DNA from: Robiginitomaculum sp.
GTDB taxonomy: Bacteria > Pseudomonadota > Alphaproteobacteria > Caulobacterales > Maricaulaceae
Direction of reading: 5' to 3'
Assembly (NCBI GenBank): GCA_021647375.1
Contig: JAKIUV010000048.1
Location: 1-21,843 of the forward strand
Length of the DNA stretch: 21,843 nucleotides
Shown here piece after piece: positions 13,923 through 21,526 of this stretch (position 1 is its first letter; the number at the start of each line of letters is the position of its first letter). The notes under the pieces are model-generated. The model did not search any database. It saw only the letters and a program-made list of their open reading frames with translations, and was not told the origin of the DNA. Made by a program: the position numbers and the translations under genes.

Positions 13923-14717
13923 ATGACCAGATTTTCCTACGCGCATCATCTCGAAGATTTTAAATCTACCGCCTCCTGGCTGGCGCGGCGTGGATGGTCG
14001 GAGGCGGCAGGCGGCAATCTGTCGCTAAGGCTGGAAATGCCAGGCCCCCTGCATGAAGACGACCATATCCCTTTACCTTTTCCTATGCCGCACCTAGCTG
14101 GTAAAGCAATACTCTTGACTGGATCAGGGACGCGCGCCCGCGAAATAGGTGTAAATCCGCAGCCCCATGTCGGGTTATTTAAAATCAGTGATGACGGCAC
14201 TTCTTATGGCTGGATCGCGGGAAATCGCAAGCCCAGTATGGAACTGCCTCCCCACTGCGCAATCCATAACACGCTCGCAGAACACCGCCCCGAAGATAAA
14301 GCTATTTTGCACACTCACCCTGCGAGCCTGATTGCACTTTGCCACGTACAAGGTCTTGATAACGGCAAAGTGGTTTCTGACAAAATATTATCTTTGCAAA
14401 GTGAAGCTCGGCTTATCTTGCCTGAAGGCATCGGATTTGTGGAACATGAATTACCGGGTTCATTGGAACTTGGGATAAAGTCTGCCGCGCAAGCCAAAAA
14501 ACATCAGCTCGTCCTCTGGCAATTTCATGGTTGCCTCGCTACAGGCGAAACCCTTGCACACGCATTTGATTTACTCGAAGTGTTTGAAAAAAGTGCGCGC
14601 GTTTACTGGGAACTCCGCACGGCAGGGATTGATCCGGCAGGCATATCTAAAACGACCATAGAAAACACACTCACGTATTTCGGCAGGCTGGACAGATATA
14701 AAAGCACCCAAGAATAG
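13923..14717 (+). CDS. class II aldolase of the rhamnulose-1-phosphate aldolase (RhaD) type
   Basis: The 264-aa protein aligns by motif with RhaD throughout. It has GWSEAAGGNLSLRL (24-37), LLTGSGTRAREI (64-75), the catalytic glutamate E107 in SMELPPH, the metal ligands H130 and H132 in ILHTHP, LILPEGIGF, and the third ligand H202 in VLWQFHGCLATG. RhaD cleaves L-rhamnulose-1-P to DHAP and L-lactaldehyde. No rhamnose genes are nearby. The gene instead starts 7 nt after the phosphorylase stop, as third gene of the operon. By analogy with the DHAP shunt, it could cleave 5-methylthioribulose-1-P (or 5-deoxyribulose-1-P) to DHAP and an aldehyde. The methylthioribulose-1-P dehydratase MtnB is also in the class II aldolase family, but this sequence is closer to RhaD. 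Substrate is inference. Confidence 0.8.
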   Translation: MTRFSYAHHLEDFKSTASWLARRGWSEAAGGNLSLRLEMPGPLHEDDHIPLPFPMPHLAGKAILLTGSGTRAREIGVNPQPHVGLFKISDDGTSYGWIAGNRKPSMELPPHCAIHNTLAEHRPEDKAILHTHPASLIALCHVQGLDNGKVVSDKILSLQSEARLILPEGIGFVEHELPGSLELGIKSAAQAKKHQLVLWQFHGCLATGETLAHAFDLLEVFEKSARVYWELRTAGIDPAGISKTTIENTLTYFGRLDRYKSTQE

Positions 14718-14724
14718 CTTTCGC

Positions 14725-16038
14725 TTAGAGCAATCCGGTTTTGGCTTTGACATATGGCGTGCGCAACCGGATATAAAACATCACGGCAACAATATAGCCT
14801 GCCAACATGAGCCACCCCGTATTTCCGATGAAGTTCCATGATGAATAAACGCCATAGCCATATATGGCGACAGAAATAACGGGAAAGGCTTTCATAGCCC
14901 AGCGCGGCAGTTTAAACGGGGCATTTATATAGGCCTCCGGTTTTTTCTGCGCCAGAAAATATAATGCAAAGACTGGAAACAAGCCAAATATAGCACCTAC
15001 GGCATTACCCAATATAGCTACATATCCAAGACTAAGGCCGCTTAATATAGGGACAATCCCCACAAGAAAAAACAATGTGAGAAATATATAGGGAATACCA
15101 TAGCGATTTTTCACTGCAAATTTTTCGGGGAACCAGCCATCTTTTGTTGCCATATACAAACCACGTGAGCACCAGGAGAAAATCGCATTGAGCGACGTAA
15201 CAAGCGCAACCATGATGCCGCCCGCGATGAATGCAACGTAAACTTTAGGGGTAAAGACTATTTTAGCGGTGGCCGCTAAATTTTTCCCGGCTATTTGCTC
15301 AAGGGGCAATACACCCGTGGCCACGACAGCAATCCCGATATAAAGAAGAGTGACAACCAAAAGGGACACCCCCATCACGAGGGGAATCATCTTTCCTGGA
15401 TTTTGCATTTCGTCGCCAAATTCAGAGACATATTCAGACCCCACCAAGCTAAGGCGGAGCAAGAAGGCAGCAGCAAAAAAACCGCCAACCCCATTTGGTA
15501 ATATATTGTCGGGCTTAGCGAACACTGTAAAATCATCCACATGTCCTAACCCTGAAACCGTATAGTAAATTAAAGAGACAATGAGTACAACAACCATCAA
15601 GGTCTGAAACTTTGCTGCCGCCTGTATCCCTACCAAATTCGTAGCGTAACAAAGCACCATGATACCTGCCGCGACTATTTTCAAATTAACCTCTGGCCAT
15701 AGAGCTGCGGCATATTCTGCAAATCCAATAGCAAAACTAGCCAAGATAACCTGCCCTATGACTAACAAAGCCAAATATAATATTGAAACCCTGGCACCAA
15801 GTAATTCGCGCACATAGGTATAGTTCCCGCCTGTGCTGGGGATAGCCGACCCAAGTGCGGCGATGCAAATAGTCGGAATGGCAACGATGGCAAGGGCAAA
15901 TGCGAAAGCCCAAGGTGTGCCGTAACCCGTCATGCTGATACTCACGCCTGTAAGCACAACGACACCCGTCCCGATAATTTGCCCTAAGGAAATGCTGAGC
16001 AAATCCCAAAACCCTAAAAGTTTTTTACCCTCAGCCAT
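14725..16038 (-). CDS. APC-superfamily amino acid/polyamine permease
   Basis: The 437-aa polytopic membrane protein has about 12 hydrophobic segments. It opens with LLSISLGQIIGTGVVVLTGV (13-32), the unwound-helix GxG motif of the amino acid-polyamine-organocation superfamily. Later come STGGNYTYVRELLG in the second helix region and a long cytoplasmic loop with GDEMQNPGKMIP, the counterpart of the family's E-x2-NP-x-R-x-I/L-P motif. The substrate cannot be assigned. It converges on the RhaD-like aldolase gene with 7 bp between stop codons and no room for a terminator, so antisense read-through between the two is likely. Its position next to the MTA-salvage operon raises the possibility of uptake of a purine, methionine or related compound, but nothing specific shows this. 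Confidence 0.85.
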   Translation of the reverse strand: MAEGKKLLGFWDLLSISLGQIIGTGVVVLTGVSISMTGYGTPWAFAFALAIVAIPTICIAALGSAIPSTGGNYTYVRELLGARVSILYLALLVIGQVILASFAIGFAEYAAALWPEVNLKIVAAGIMVLCYATNLVGIQAAAKFQTLMVVVLIVSLIYYTVSGLGHVDDFTVFAKPDNILPNGVGGFFAAAFLLRLSLVGSEYVSEFGDEMQNPGKMIPLVMGVSLLVVTLLYIGIAVVATGVLPLEQIAGKNLAATAKIVFTPKVYVAFIAGGIMVALVTSLNAIFSWCSRGLYMATKDGWFPEKFAVKNRYGIPYIFLTLFFLVGIVPILSGLSLGYVAILGNAVGAIFGLFPVFALYFLAQKKPEAYINAPFKLPRWAMKAFPVISVAIYGYGVYSSWNFIGNTGWLMLAGYIVAVMFYIRLRTPYVKAKTGLL

Positions 16039-16246
16039 ATAAATACCCAGTCATAAAATTTGCACTATCCCCTTATAAGGTGAAAACCAGCATGATGTGC
16101 ATTATTATGAAGTAAAACAGGCATAGAAAGGCGGGGCAGCCTAAAATTATAGAAAAACACTGGAATTATAGGGCGGAGTTCAGATTTTGCTTGCAATTGC
16201 GCCAAAGTCGGCGTTTTAATCCCGGCTTGAAGTTAAAGAGAGCATT

Positions 16247-17620
16247 ATGAGTAATTGGTCCCCATCGAGCTGGCGCACAAAGCCTGCAAAACATATCCCG
16301 GATGATTATCCGAACCCGGTGCAATTAGACGAGGTTGAAGCCACCTTGAGCGGCTATCCACCTTTGGTATTTGCTGGCGAAGTCCGCCGTCTGAAACAAC
16401 GTCTCGGCGATGTAGCCATGGGCAAAGCATTCTTGATGCAAGGCGGTGATTGCGCTGAAAGCTTCCGGGAGTTTCATCCGGATAATCTGCGTGATATGTT
16501 CCGCGTTATGATGCAAATGGCCGTGGTTCTCACTTACGGCGGCGGCAAGCCGGTTATTAAAGTTGGGCGTATTGCCGGACAATTTGCTAAACCACGCTCC
16601 TCACCCGTCGAGACCATTGACGGCATCACCCTGCCCAGCTACCGGGGCGATAATATTAACGGCATGGAGTTTACGCCGGAAAGCCGTATGCCCGACCCGG
16701 AACGCCTCCTGAAAGCTTACGGCCAGGCGGCATCAACCCTGAACCTGTTGCGCGCATTTTCCACGGGCGGCTATGCCAATCTCAATAATATCCACAAATG
16801 GACTTTGGGCTATGTCAAAGACAGCCCGCAAAGCCAGCGTTATTCTGATTTGTGCGATAAAATTAGCGATGCTATGGACTTTATGCAGGCCTGTGGGGTT
16901 ACCCCCGAAAGCACGCCGCAAATGGCCGCCACCGAATATTACACGTCTCACGAAGGCTTATTATTGGGCTATGAGCAAGCCATGACCCGTATCGATAGCA
17001 CGTCCGGTCGCTGGTACGACACGTCTGCGCATCTATTGTGGATTGGCAACCGCACCCGCCAATTGGACGGCGCTCATGTGGAGTTTCTAAAAGGCGTAGA
17101 GAACCCCCTCGCCGTGAAAATCGGGCCTGAATTACAGCCTGATGAACTCCTCAGATTAATCGACGTTCTGAACCCGAAAAACGAAGCGGGTCGCATCACC
17201 TTGATTGCCCGCTATGGCCATGAACAAGTCGCCAAGGAACTCCCTACCCTAGCCCGCGCCGTTAAACGCGCTGGCAAGCATGTAGTTTGGTCTTGCGATC
17301 CCATGCACGGCAATACGCTGAAAACCGCATCGGGCTATAAAACCCGGCCATTTAACCGGATTTTAGCCGAAGTGAAAAATTTCATGCAAGTCTTGCATTC
17401 TGAAGATTGCTGGCCGGGCGGGGTACATTTCGAAATGACCGGGCAAAACGTCACCGAATGTATTGGTGGTGCGCGGGAATTACGCGAAGAAGACCTATCC
17501 TCCAGATACCACACCCATTGTGACCCCCGCCTAAATGCGGATCAAGCATTAGAGCTGGCTTTTTTAATAGCAGAAGAACTACGCGCTAACCGCGTCGATA
17601 ATACGGCTGTTGCGGTTTAG
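16247..17620 (+). CDS. class II 3-deoxy-D-arabino-heptulosonate 7-phosphate synthase
   Basis: The 457-aa protein is a plant-type (class II) DAHP synthase. It condenses phosphoenolpyruvate and erythrose-4-phosphate in the first step of the shikimate pathway. It begins with the usual WSPSSWR (4-10) and contains FLMQGGDCAESF with the metal-binding cysteine (C69), VKVGRIAGQFAKPRS-like text near 105-118, YRGDNING, ATEYYTSHEGLLLGYE, WIGNRTRQLDGAHVEF, then WSCDPMHGNT, KTRPF and VHFEMTGQNVTECIGG. The length is normal and all expected segments are present. The ATG follows AAGAGAG at ideal spacing. It is transcribed alone, diverges from the APC permease, and ends at a strong hairpin terminator. Names aroF, aroG and aroH are used inconsistently for this class, so no symbol is given. 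Confidence 0.95.
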   Translation: MSNWSPSSWRTKPAKHIPDDYPNPVQLDEVEATLSGYPPLVFAGEVRRLKQRLGDVAMGKAFLMQGGDCAESFREFHPDNLRDMFRVMMQMAVVLTYGGGKPVIKVGRIAGQFAKPRSSPVETIDGITLPSYRGDNINGMEFTPESRMPDPERLLKAYGQAASTLNLLRAFSTGGYANLNNIHKWTLGYVKDSPQSQRYSDLCDKISDAMDFMQACGVTPESTPQMAATEYYTSHEGLLLGYEQAMTRIDSTSGRWYDTSAHLLWIGNRTRQLDGAHVEFLKGVENPLAVKIGPELQPDELLRLIDVLNPKNEAGRITLIARYGHEQVAKELPTLARAVKRAGKHVVWSCDPMHGNTLKTASGYKTRPFNRILAEVKNFMQVLHSEDCWPGGVHFEMTGQNVTECIGGARELREEDLSSRYHTHCDPRLNADQALELAFLIAEELRANRVDNTAVAV

Positions 17621-17626
17621 GTCGCA

Positions 17627-17657
17627 AAAAACCGCCCCGAGTGATCGGAGCGGTTTT
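17627..17657. terminator. bidirectional intrinsic terminator
   Basis: AAAACCGC-C-CCGA (17627-17640) pairs with TCGG-A-GCGGTTTT (17645-17657) around a GTGA loop, with A and T tracts on both sides. It starts 7 bp after the DAHP synthase stop and lies downstream of the convergent HU gene, so it can serve both. Confidence 0.85.
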
Positions 17658-17696
17658 ATATTTTAAATATACTTTCCCGCAAATGGGAGATATATT

Positions 17697-17972
17697 TTAG
17701 ATGTCTTTAAGCGCTGCGGCTGGCTTGAACTGGATACCAGTTTTCGCTTTGCTCATCATTTGTTTGCCTGTGGCCGGGTTACGCATTTCGCGCGCAGGTC
17801 TGTGCTTAGCAACAAATTTACCAAAGCCAGGCATGTTAACTTCACCACCGTCGCCTTCTGATTTTAGATGGCCAACAATTGTACCAGCAAAAGCTTCGAA
17901 AAATTCGGCTGCTTGTGCCTGTGTACATCCACATTGAGCGGCAACTGCGCCGACAAGTTCTTTCTTGTTCAT
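17697..17972 (-). CDS. HU/IHF-family DNA-binding protein
   Basis: The 91-aa protein is a histone-like nucleoid protein that binds and bends DNA as a dimer. It starts MNKKELVGAVAAQCGCTQ, has the GFGKF turn (50-54), and the DNA-clasping beta arm RPAREMRNPATGK (58-70) with the usual RNP-x-TG proline tip. It ends in the K-P-A-A-x-LK pattern typical of HU. The frame is open upstream to 18032, but the ATG at 17972 has AGGGAGA at good spacing and matches the family length of about 90 aa. Two cysteines near the N terminus (C14, C16) are uncommon in HU. It has terminators on both sides, so it is probably monocistronic. HU versus other paralogues cannot be decided. Confidence 0.93.
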   Translation of the reverse strand: MNKKELVGAVAAQCGCTQAQAAEFFEAFAGTIVGHLKSEGDGGEVNMPGFGKFVAKHRPAREMRNPATGKQMMSKAKTGIQFKPAAALKDI

Positions 17973-18060
17973 GGGGTTCTCCCTTATAGTTTTGTTCCGC
18001 CCAGAATGCGCGAAATTCTTAAGTGAGAGCATTCACTGCCAAAATGGTTAATGCAAGGTT

Positions 18061-18086
18061 AAAACCCACGCTAAGCGTGGTTTTTT
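18061..18086. terminator. intrinsic terminator between the oxidoreductase and HU genes
   Basis: CCACGC (18066-18071) and GCGTGG (18075-18080) form a 6-bp stem with a TAA loop, flanked by AAAA and TTTTTT. On the minus strand it follows directly on the stop codon of the oxidoreductase gene, separating that gene from HU. Confidence 0.75.
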
Positions 18087-19104
18087 ACGTGATTTTGACC
18101 AGCATTTTTCCTTGCTTATCGCCGGAAAATAGCCGCAAAAATGCCTCTGGCGCCTTGTCCAACCCCTCTAATACAGTCTCTTGTTGCACCAGTTGACCAG
18201 ACGCCATAAGCGGGCCTAATTTCGCAAAATATTCCAGTGCGTATTTGCTGTAATTTGAGACAATAAAACCCTGCACTTTCAAAGACTTACCCACTATCTG
18301 CACCAAATTACTTGGCCCTGGAACCGGGGTCTCGTCATTATAAGCGGAAATCATGCCGCACACTGCCATACGGCCAAAAATCTTCATATTATTGAGAGCG
18401 GCTTCCAGCATAATGCCACCGACATTTTCGAAATAAACGTCGATTCCACCCGGCGCAGCATTTCTGATGGCTTTTGTCATATCATCAGTAGTTTTGTAAT
18501 TTATTGCCGAATCACATCCGTGTTCTAAAAGCCATTTACACTTGGCATCTGTGCCTGCAATCCCGATAACTTTCGCTCCGTCTGCCTTAGCCAATTGGCA
18601 TACGGTAGAGCCTACGGCACCCGCAGCGCCCGAGACCAAAACCGTCTCTCCGGGCTGAAATTCTGCTACTTTATACAGCCCCGCATAAGCGGTCAGGCCC
18701 GGCATACCGGCCACACCAAGAAAGGCTTGCGGCGGCAACAGGTTCGGATCAATTTTTTGGCACAGGATTTTTTGCATGTCTTCAACCTTGGCCGTGAACA
18801 ATGAGCGCCAGCCCAGCATGGTCATAACCCAATCCCCGACTTTAAAATCCTTATGGCCGGAATGGATGACCTCCCCGACGGCACCACCCTCTAATGGTTC
18901 GCCGATTTGAAATGGCTCTATATAGGTTTTGATACCTGTCATCCGCCCGCGCATATAAGGGTCAACGCTCATCCAGTGGTTCTTAACCGTAATCTCTCCC
19001 TCACCAGCAGGCACAACTTCCGTGGTAGTAGTTTGGAAAGTGCCTTTGGTCGGTAGCCCCTTGGGGTATTCTGTCAAACAGATATTGGTTGATGTTAAGG
19101 TCAT
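18085..19104 (-). CDS. medium-chain NADP-dependent oxidoreductase (prostaglandin/curcumin reductase-like, zinc-independent)
   Basis: The 339-aa protein belongs to the leukotriene B4 12-hydroxydehydrogenase/CurA branch of medium-chain dehydrogenases, which reduce C=C bonds of alpha,beta-unsaturated carbonyls with NADPH. It has WMSVDPYMRGRM (about 44-55), the family's N-terminal signature, GMPGLTAYAGL (about 134-144), the Rossmann loop VSGAAGAVGSTVCQLAK (about 157-173), YFENVGG (about 225-231) and a GKMLVKI C terminus. The cysteine and histidine ligands of zinc alcohol dehydrogenases are absent. In-frame TTG (19122) and ATG (19116) starts exist upstream, but the ATG at 19104 is preceded by GGAG at six bases and begins the homologous part. 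It diverges from the Gfo/Idh/MocA gene. The natural substrate is unknown. Confidence 0.9.
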   Translation of the reverse strand: MTLTSTNICLTEYPKGLPTKGTFQTTTTEVVPAGEGEITVKNHWMSVDPYMRGRMTGIKTYIEPFQIGEPLEGGAVGEVIHSGHKDFKVGDWVMTMLGWRSLFTAKVEDMQKILCQKIDPNLLPPQAFLGVAGMPGLTAYAGLYKVAEFQPGETVLVSGAAGAVGSTVCQLAKADGAKVIGIAGTDAKCKWLLEHGCDSAINYKTTDDMTKAIRNAAPGGIDVYFENVGGIMLEAALNNMKIFGRMAVCGMISAYNDETPVPGPSNLVQIVGKSLKVQGFIVSNYSKYALEYFAKLGPLMASGQLVQQETVLEGLDKAPEAFLRLFSGDKQGKMLVKIT

Positions 19105-19196
19105 AGCGCGCTCCATATGCAAATTGTTGTATATGACTATCTAGCACTTGAATTGCCGGTAGGTATAGAGGAAAGTGGATAAAACTGGAGAATAGC

Positions 19197-20111
19197 ATGA
19201 AATCAGATTCGCTTAAAATTGGTGTTATAGGCGCAGGCGTATTTGGCAATTACCATGCAGGCAAATGCGCCGCCCATCCGCGCCACGATTTTGTCGGCAT
19301 ATTTGACCCGGATCATAAACGTGTGCGCGAAGTCGCCAAACGTCATAAAACCCGCGCCTTTGATAATTGCAACACGTTGTTGTCCGAAGTGGACGCCGTC
19401 ATTATTGCCTGTGTTGCCGTCCACCACGGCCCGATTGCTATTGCTGCCTTAAAAGCTGGGCGGCATGTATTCGTCGAAAAGCCCATAGCGGATAGCCTGA
19501 AATCAGCACAAACCATGGTACGGCTAGCCAAGGGAAACAATCTAGTACTACAAGTCGGACACCAAGAGCGCTTTGTCGCCCGCGCCATTGGCCTAGACAG
19601 CACCCCCAAACAGCCGACCAAAATCACGGCCACGCGCTTCGGCCCCGTGTCCCAGCGCGGCACGGATGTATCCGTTACCCTCGACCTCATGACCCACGAC
19701 TTGGACATGGCTATGTGGCTGATGGGCGAGCCGCCCACCAGCGTAGACGGCGAATCTCTATGTGTGTATTCCGATACCCCGGATGCAGCCCGCGCCAAGC
19801 TTGTATTTTCGGGCGGCGCCACAGCCCACCTAGAAGCCAGCCGCTGTGAAGACGACCCCGACCGGGTCATGCGGATTGATTATCCCGACGGATATGTGCG
19901 CATAGATTTTGTCAACAAGACATTCGAAGACACAACTGGCTACGGTTTCAACAAAGATTTCGCAGACCACCCCCTCGCCCAAGATAGCCTAGGCGCAGGC
20001 ACCAGTGCCTTTACGTCGTCCATACTGGACGGCACACCAGTAGCCGTATCTGGACAAGACGGGCTGAACGCCCTAGAAGTAGCGTTAAAAATAGACGGGA
20101 GACTTTCATGA
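19197..20111 (+). CDS. Gfo/Idh/MocA-family oxidoreductase
   Basis: The 304-aa NAD(P)-dependent oxidoreductase carries the N-terminal Rossmann motif IGVIGAGVFGNYH (8-20), VFVEKPIADS with the conserved E94-K95-P96, and DLMTHDLDMAMW (163-174), where H167 is the likely catalytic histidine. The family oxidises or reduces sugars, inositols and their nucleotide derivatives; biliverdin reductase is also a member. The substrate here is not evident. It is a little shorter than the usual 330-380 aa. The ATG follows GGAGAAT. Its stop overlaps the start of the next gene as ATGA, so both are one transcription and translation unit. Confidence 0.9.
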   Translation: MKSDSLKIGVIGAGVFGNYHAGKCAAHPRHDFVGIFDPDHKRVREVAKRHKTRAFDNCNTLLSEVDAVIIACVAVHHGPIAIAALKAGRHVFVEKPIADSLKSAQTMVRLAKGNNLVLQVGHQERFVARAIGLDSTPKQPTKITATRFGPVSQRGTDVSVTLDLMTHDLDMAMWLMGEPPTSVDGESLCVYSDTPDAARAKLVFSGGATAHLEASRCEDDPDRVMRIDYPDGYVRIDFVNKTFEDTTGYGFNKDFADHPLAQDSLGAGTSAFTSSILDGTPVAVSGQDGLNALEVALKIDGRLS

Positions 20112-21334
20112 AGTTATTAAAAATTGGATTGGGCGTAATTGTCATAATCGGCATTATCCTTGCCTTAAACTGGGGTAATTTACAGCGGCTGATCCGGGTG
20201 AAAGCCTTGTTTGACGCCGATAAAATCGTTTATAATTTCTCCCATATGGATGGGCTTCTTTATGCAGATCCCCTCCCCAAAAGTGGCCCCGTACATGAAT
20301 GGCCTATGGCGCTCGCGCCGTTCCCGGAAACCTATGTAGACCGGGGTAAAGAGAAAAACACCAAAGCCATGCTCGAAGAGCTTAGCACCACGGCTTTGGT
20401 CGTGGTCAAGGACGGCACCATAGTATTCGAAGATTATTACCAAGGCACAAGCAAAGACGATTTGCGGATTTCCTGGTCTGTATCCAAATCATTTGTTTCG
20501 GCTCTGACGGGGCTAGCACTATCACGTGGCGATATAGAGAGCCTAGACGACCCGGTGACAAAATATGCACCGAGCCTTAAAGGTTCCGCCTATGACGGTG
20601 CGACTTTGCGCAATGTCCTGCATATGGCCAGCGGCATCGAGTTTAACGAAGACTATCTCGACCCCAAATCCGACATTAACAAAATGGGCACAGTGCTGGC
20701 TGTTGGTGGCTCGCTGGATAAATTTGCTGCCAAGCAAAACAAAATCGCACGCCCTGCCGGAGAAGCCTGGCAATACTGCTCCATCGACACCCATGTAATT
20801 TCTATGGTATTGCGGGCTGCGACGGGCGAAGCCTTACAGGATTATTTCACTGAAAACCTCTGGTCAAAAATCGGAGCCAGTGCCGATGCCGCCTACTCCA
20901 CCGATAGTAAGGGCAATGCATTTGCGCTCGGTGGTCTGAATATGCGCACTCGCGATTACGCCCTGTTCGGCGAACTGTTCCGCAATGGCGGGCGAAGAGG
21001 CAACACACAAATCATCCCGGCGGATTGGGTGCGTGCCTCGACACAAAACACGGCACCACCCATGGCTGGCAATCATAATGAAACTGAAGACGGCAGTGAT
21101 TTTGGCTATGGCTATCAATGGTGGATACCACCAAATGCAGACGGTGAATACTATGCCGTCGGGGTTTACGGCCAATATATTTACGTCAATCCAAAGGCGG
21201 GCATCGTTATTGCCAAAAACGCCGCCCACCGCCAATTTATGGAAGCCGACGAGACGGGCGAAGGCTATATGGCGCAAAACATAACCCTGTTCCGCGCCAT
21301 AGCCGAACATTATAGCGATTGGGAGCGGAAGTAA
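20108..21334 (+). CDS. beta-lactamase-fold serine hydrolase, membrane-anchored
   Basis: The 408-aa protein starts with a hydrophobic helix (about residues 5-21), an uncleaved anchor or signal peptide placing the catalytic domain in the periplasm. The domain has the class C beta-lactamase/esterase layout. The nucleophile motif is SVSK (S124, K127), the second motif is YCS (Y223), and DDPVTKYAP and LRNVLHMASGI are typical of penicillin-binding-protein-like esterases and 6-aminohexanoate-dimer hydrolases. The third motif near the C terminus (VGVYGQYIYV) has GQY where lactamases have KTG, which fits an esterase or amidase better than a beta-lactamase. The gene overlaps the upstream oxidoreductase gene by 4 nt. 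Substrate unknown. Confidence 0.87.
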   Translation: MKLLKIGLGVIVIIGIILALNWGNLQRLIRVKALFDADKIVYNFSHMDGLLYADPLPKSGPVHEWPMALAPFPETYVDRGKEKNTKAMLEELSTTALVVVKDGTIVFEDYYQGTSKDDLRISWSVSKSFVSALTGLALSRGDIESLDDPVTKYAPSLKGSAYDGATLRNVLHMASGIEFNEDYLDPKSDINKMGTVLAVGGSLDKFAAKQNKIARPAGEAWQYCSIDTHVISMVLRAATGEALQDYFTENLWSKIGASADAAYSTDSKGNAFALGGLNMRTRDYALFGELFRNGGRRGNTQIIPADWVRASTQNTAPPMAGNHNETEDGSDFGYGYQWWIPPNADGEYYAVGVYGQYIYVNPKAGIVIAKNAAHRQFMEADETGEGYMAQNITLFRAIAEHYSDWERK

Positions 21335-21340
21335 TTTTTC

Positions 21341-21504
21341 CTTCCCCCATTCATGGGGGAAGTGGGCGCCTCTTGGCGGCCGAAGGGGGCGCGCACACTT
21401 GTGCGCTTCTAAGCTTTAGTTTGTTCTTACCATTGTTGAGACGCAAGAGCGTCTGCCCCCATCCCCCTCTAAGAAGAGGGTACTTCCCCCATAAATGGGG
21501 GAAG
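21341..21504. repeat. 164-bp hairpin-rich intergenic repeat
   Basis: Two copies of a 22-bp palindrome, CTTCCCCCAT-nn-ATGGGGGAAG, lie at 21341-21362 and 21483-21504. Between them are three more perfect hairpins: GCGCACA/TGTGCGC (21391-21406), AGACGC/GCGTCT (21439-21454) and CCCTCT/AGAGGG (21465-21480). The element begins right after the serine hydrolase stop, preceded by a short T run, and ends just before the YhhN-like gene. It resembles the dispersed palindromic intergenic repeats found in many genomes. It could end transcription of the upstream operon. The sequence is unrelated to the element at 3571-3858. Confidence 0.75.
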
Positions 21505-21526
21505 GAGAAAAGAAAGCAAAAAATAA

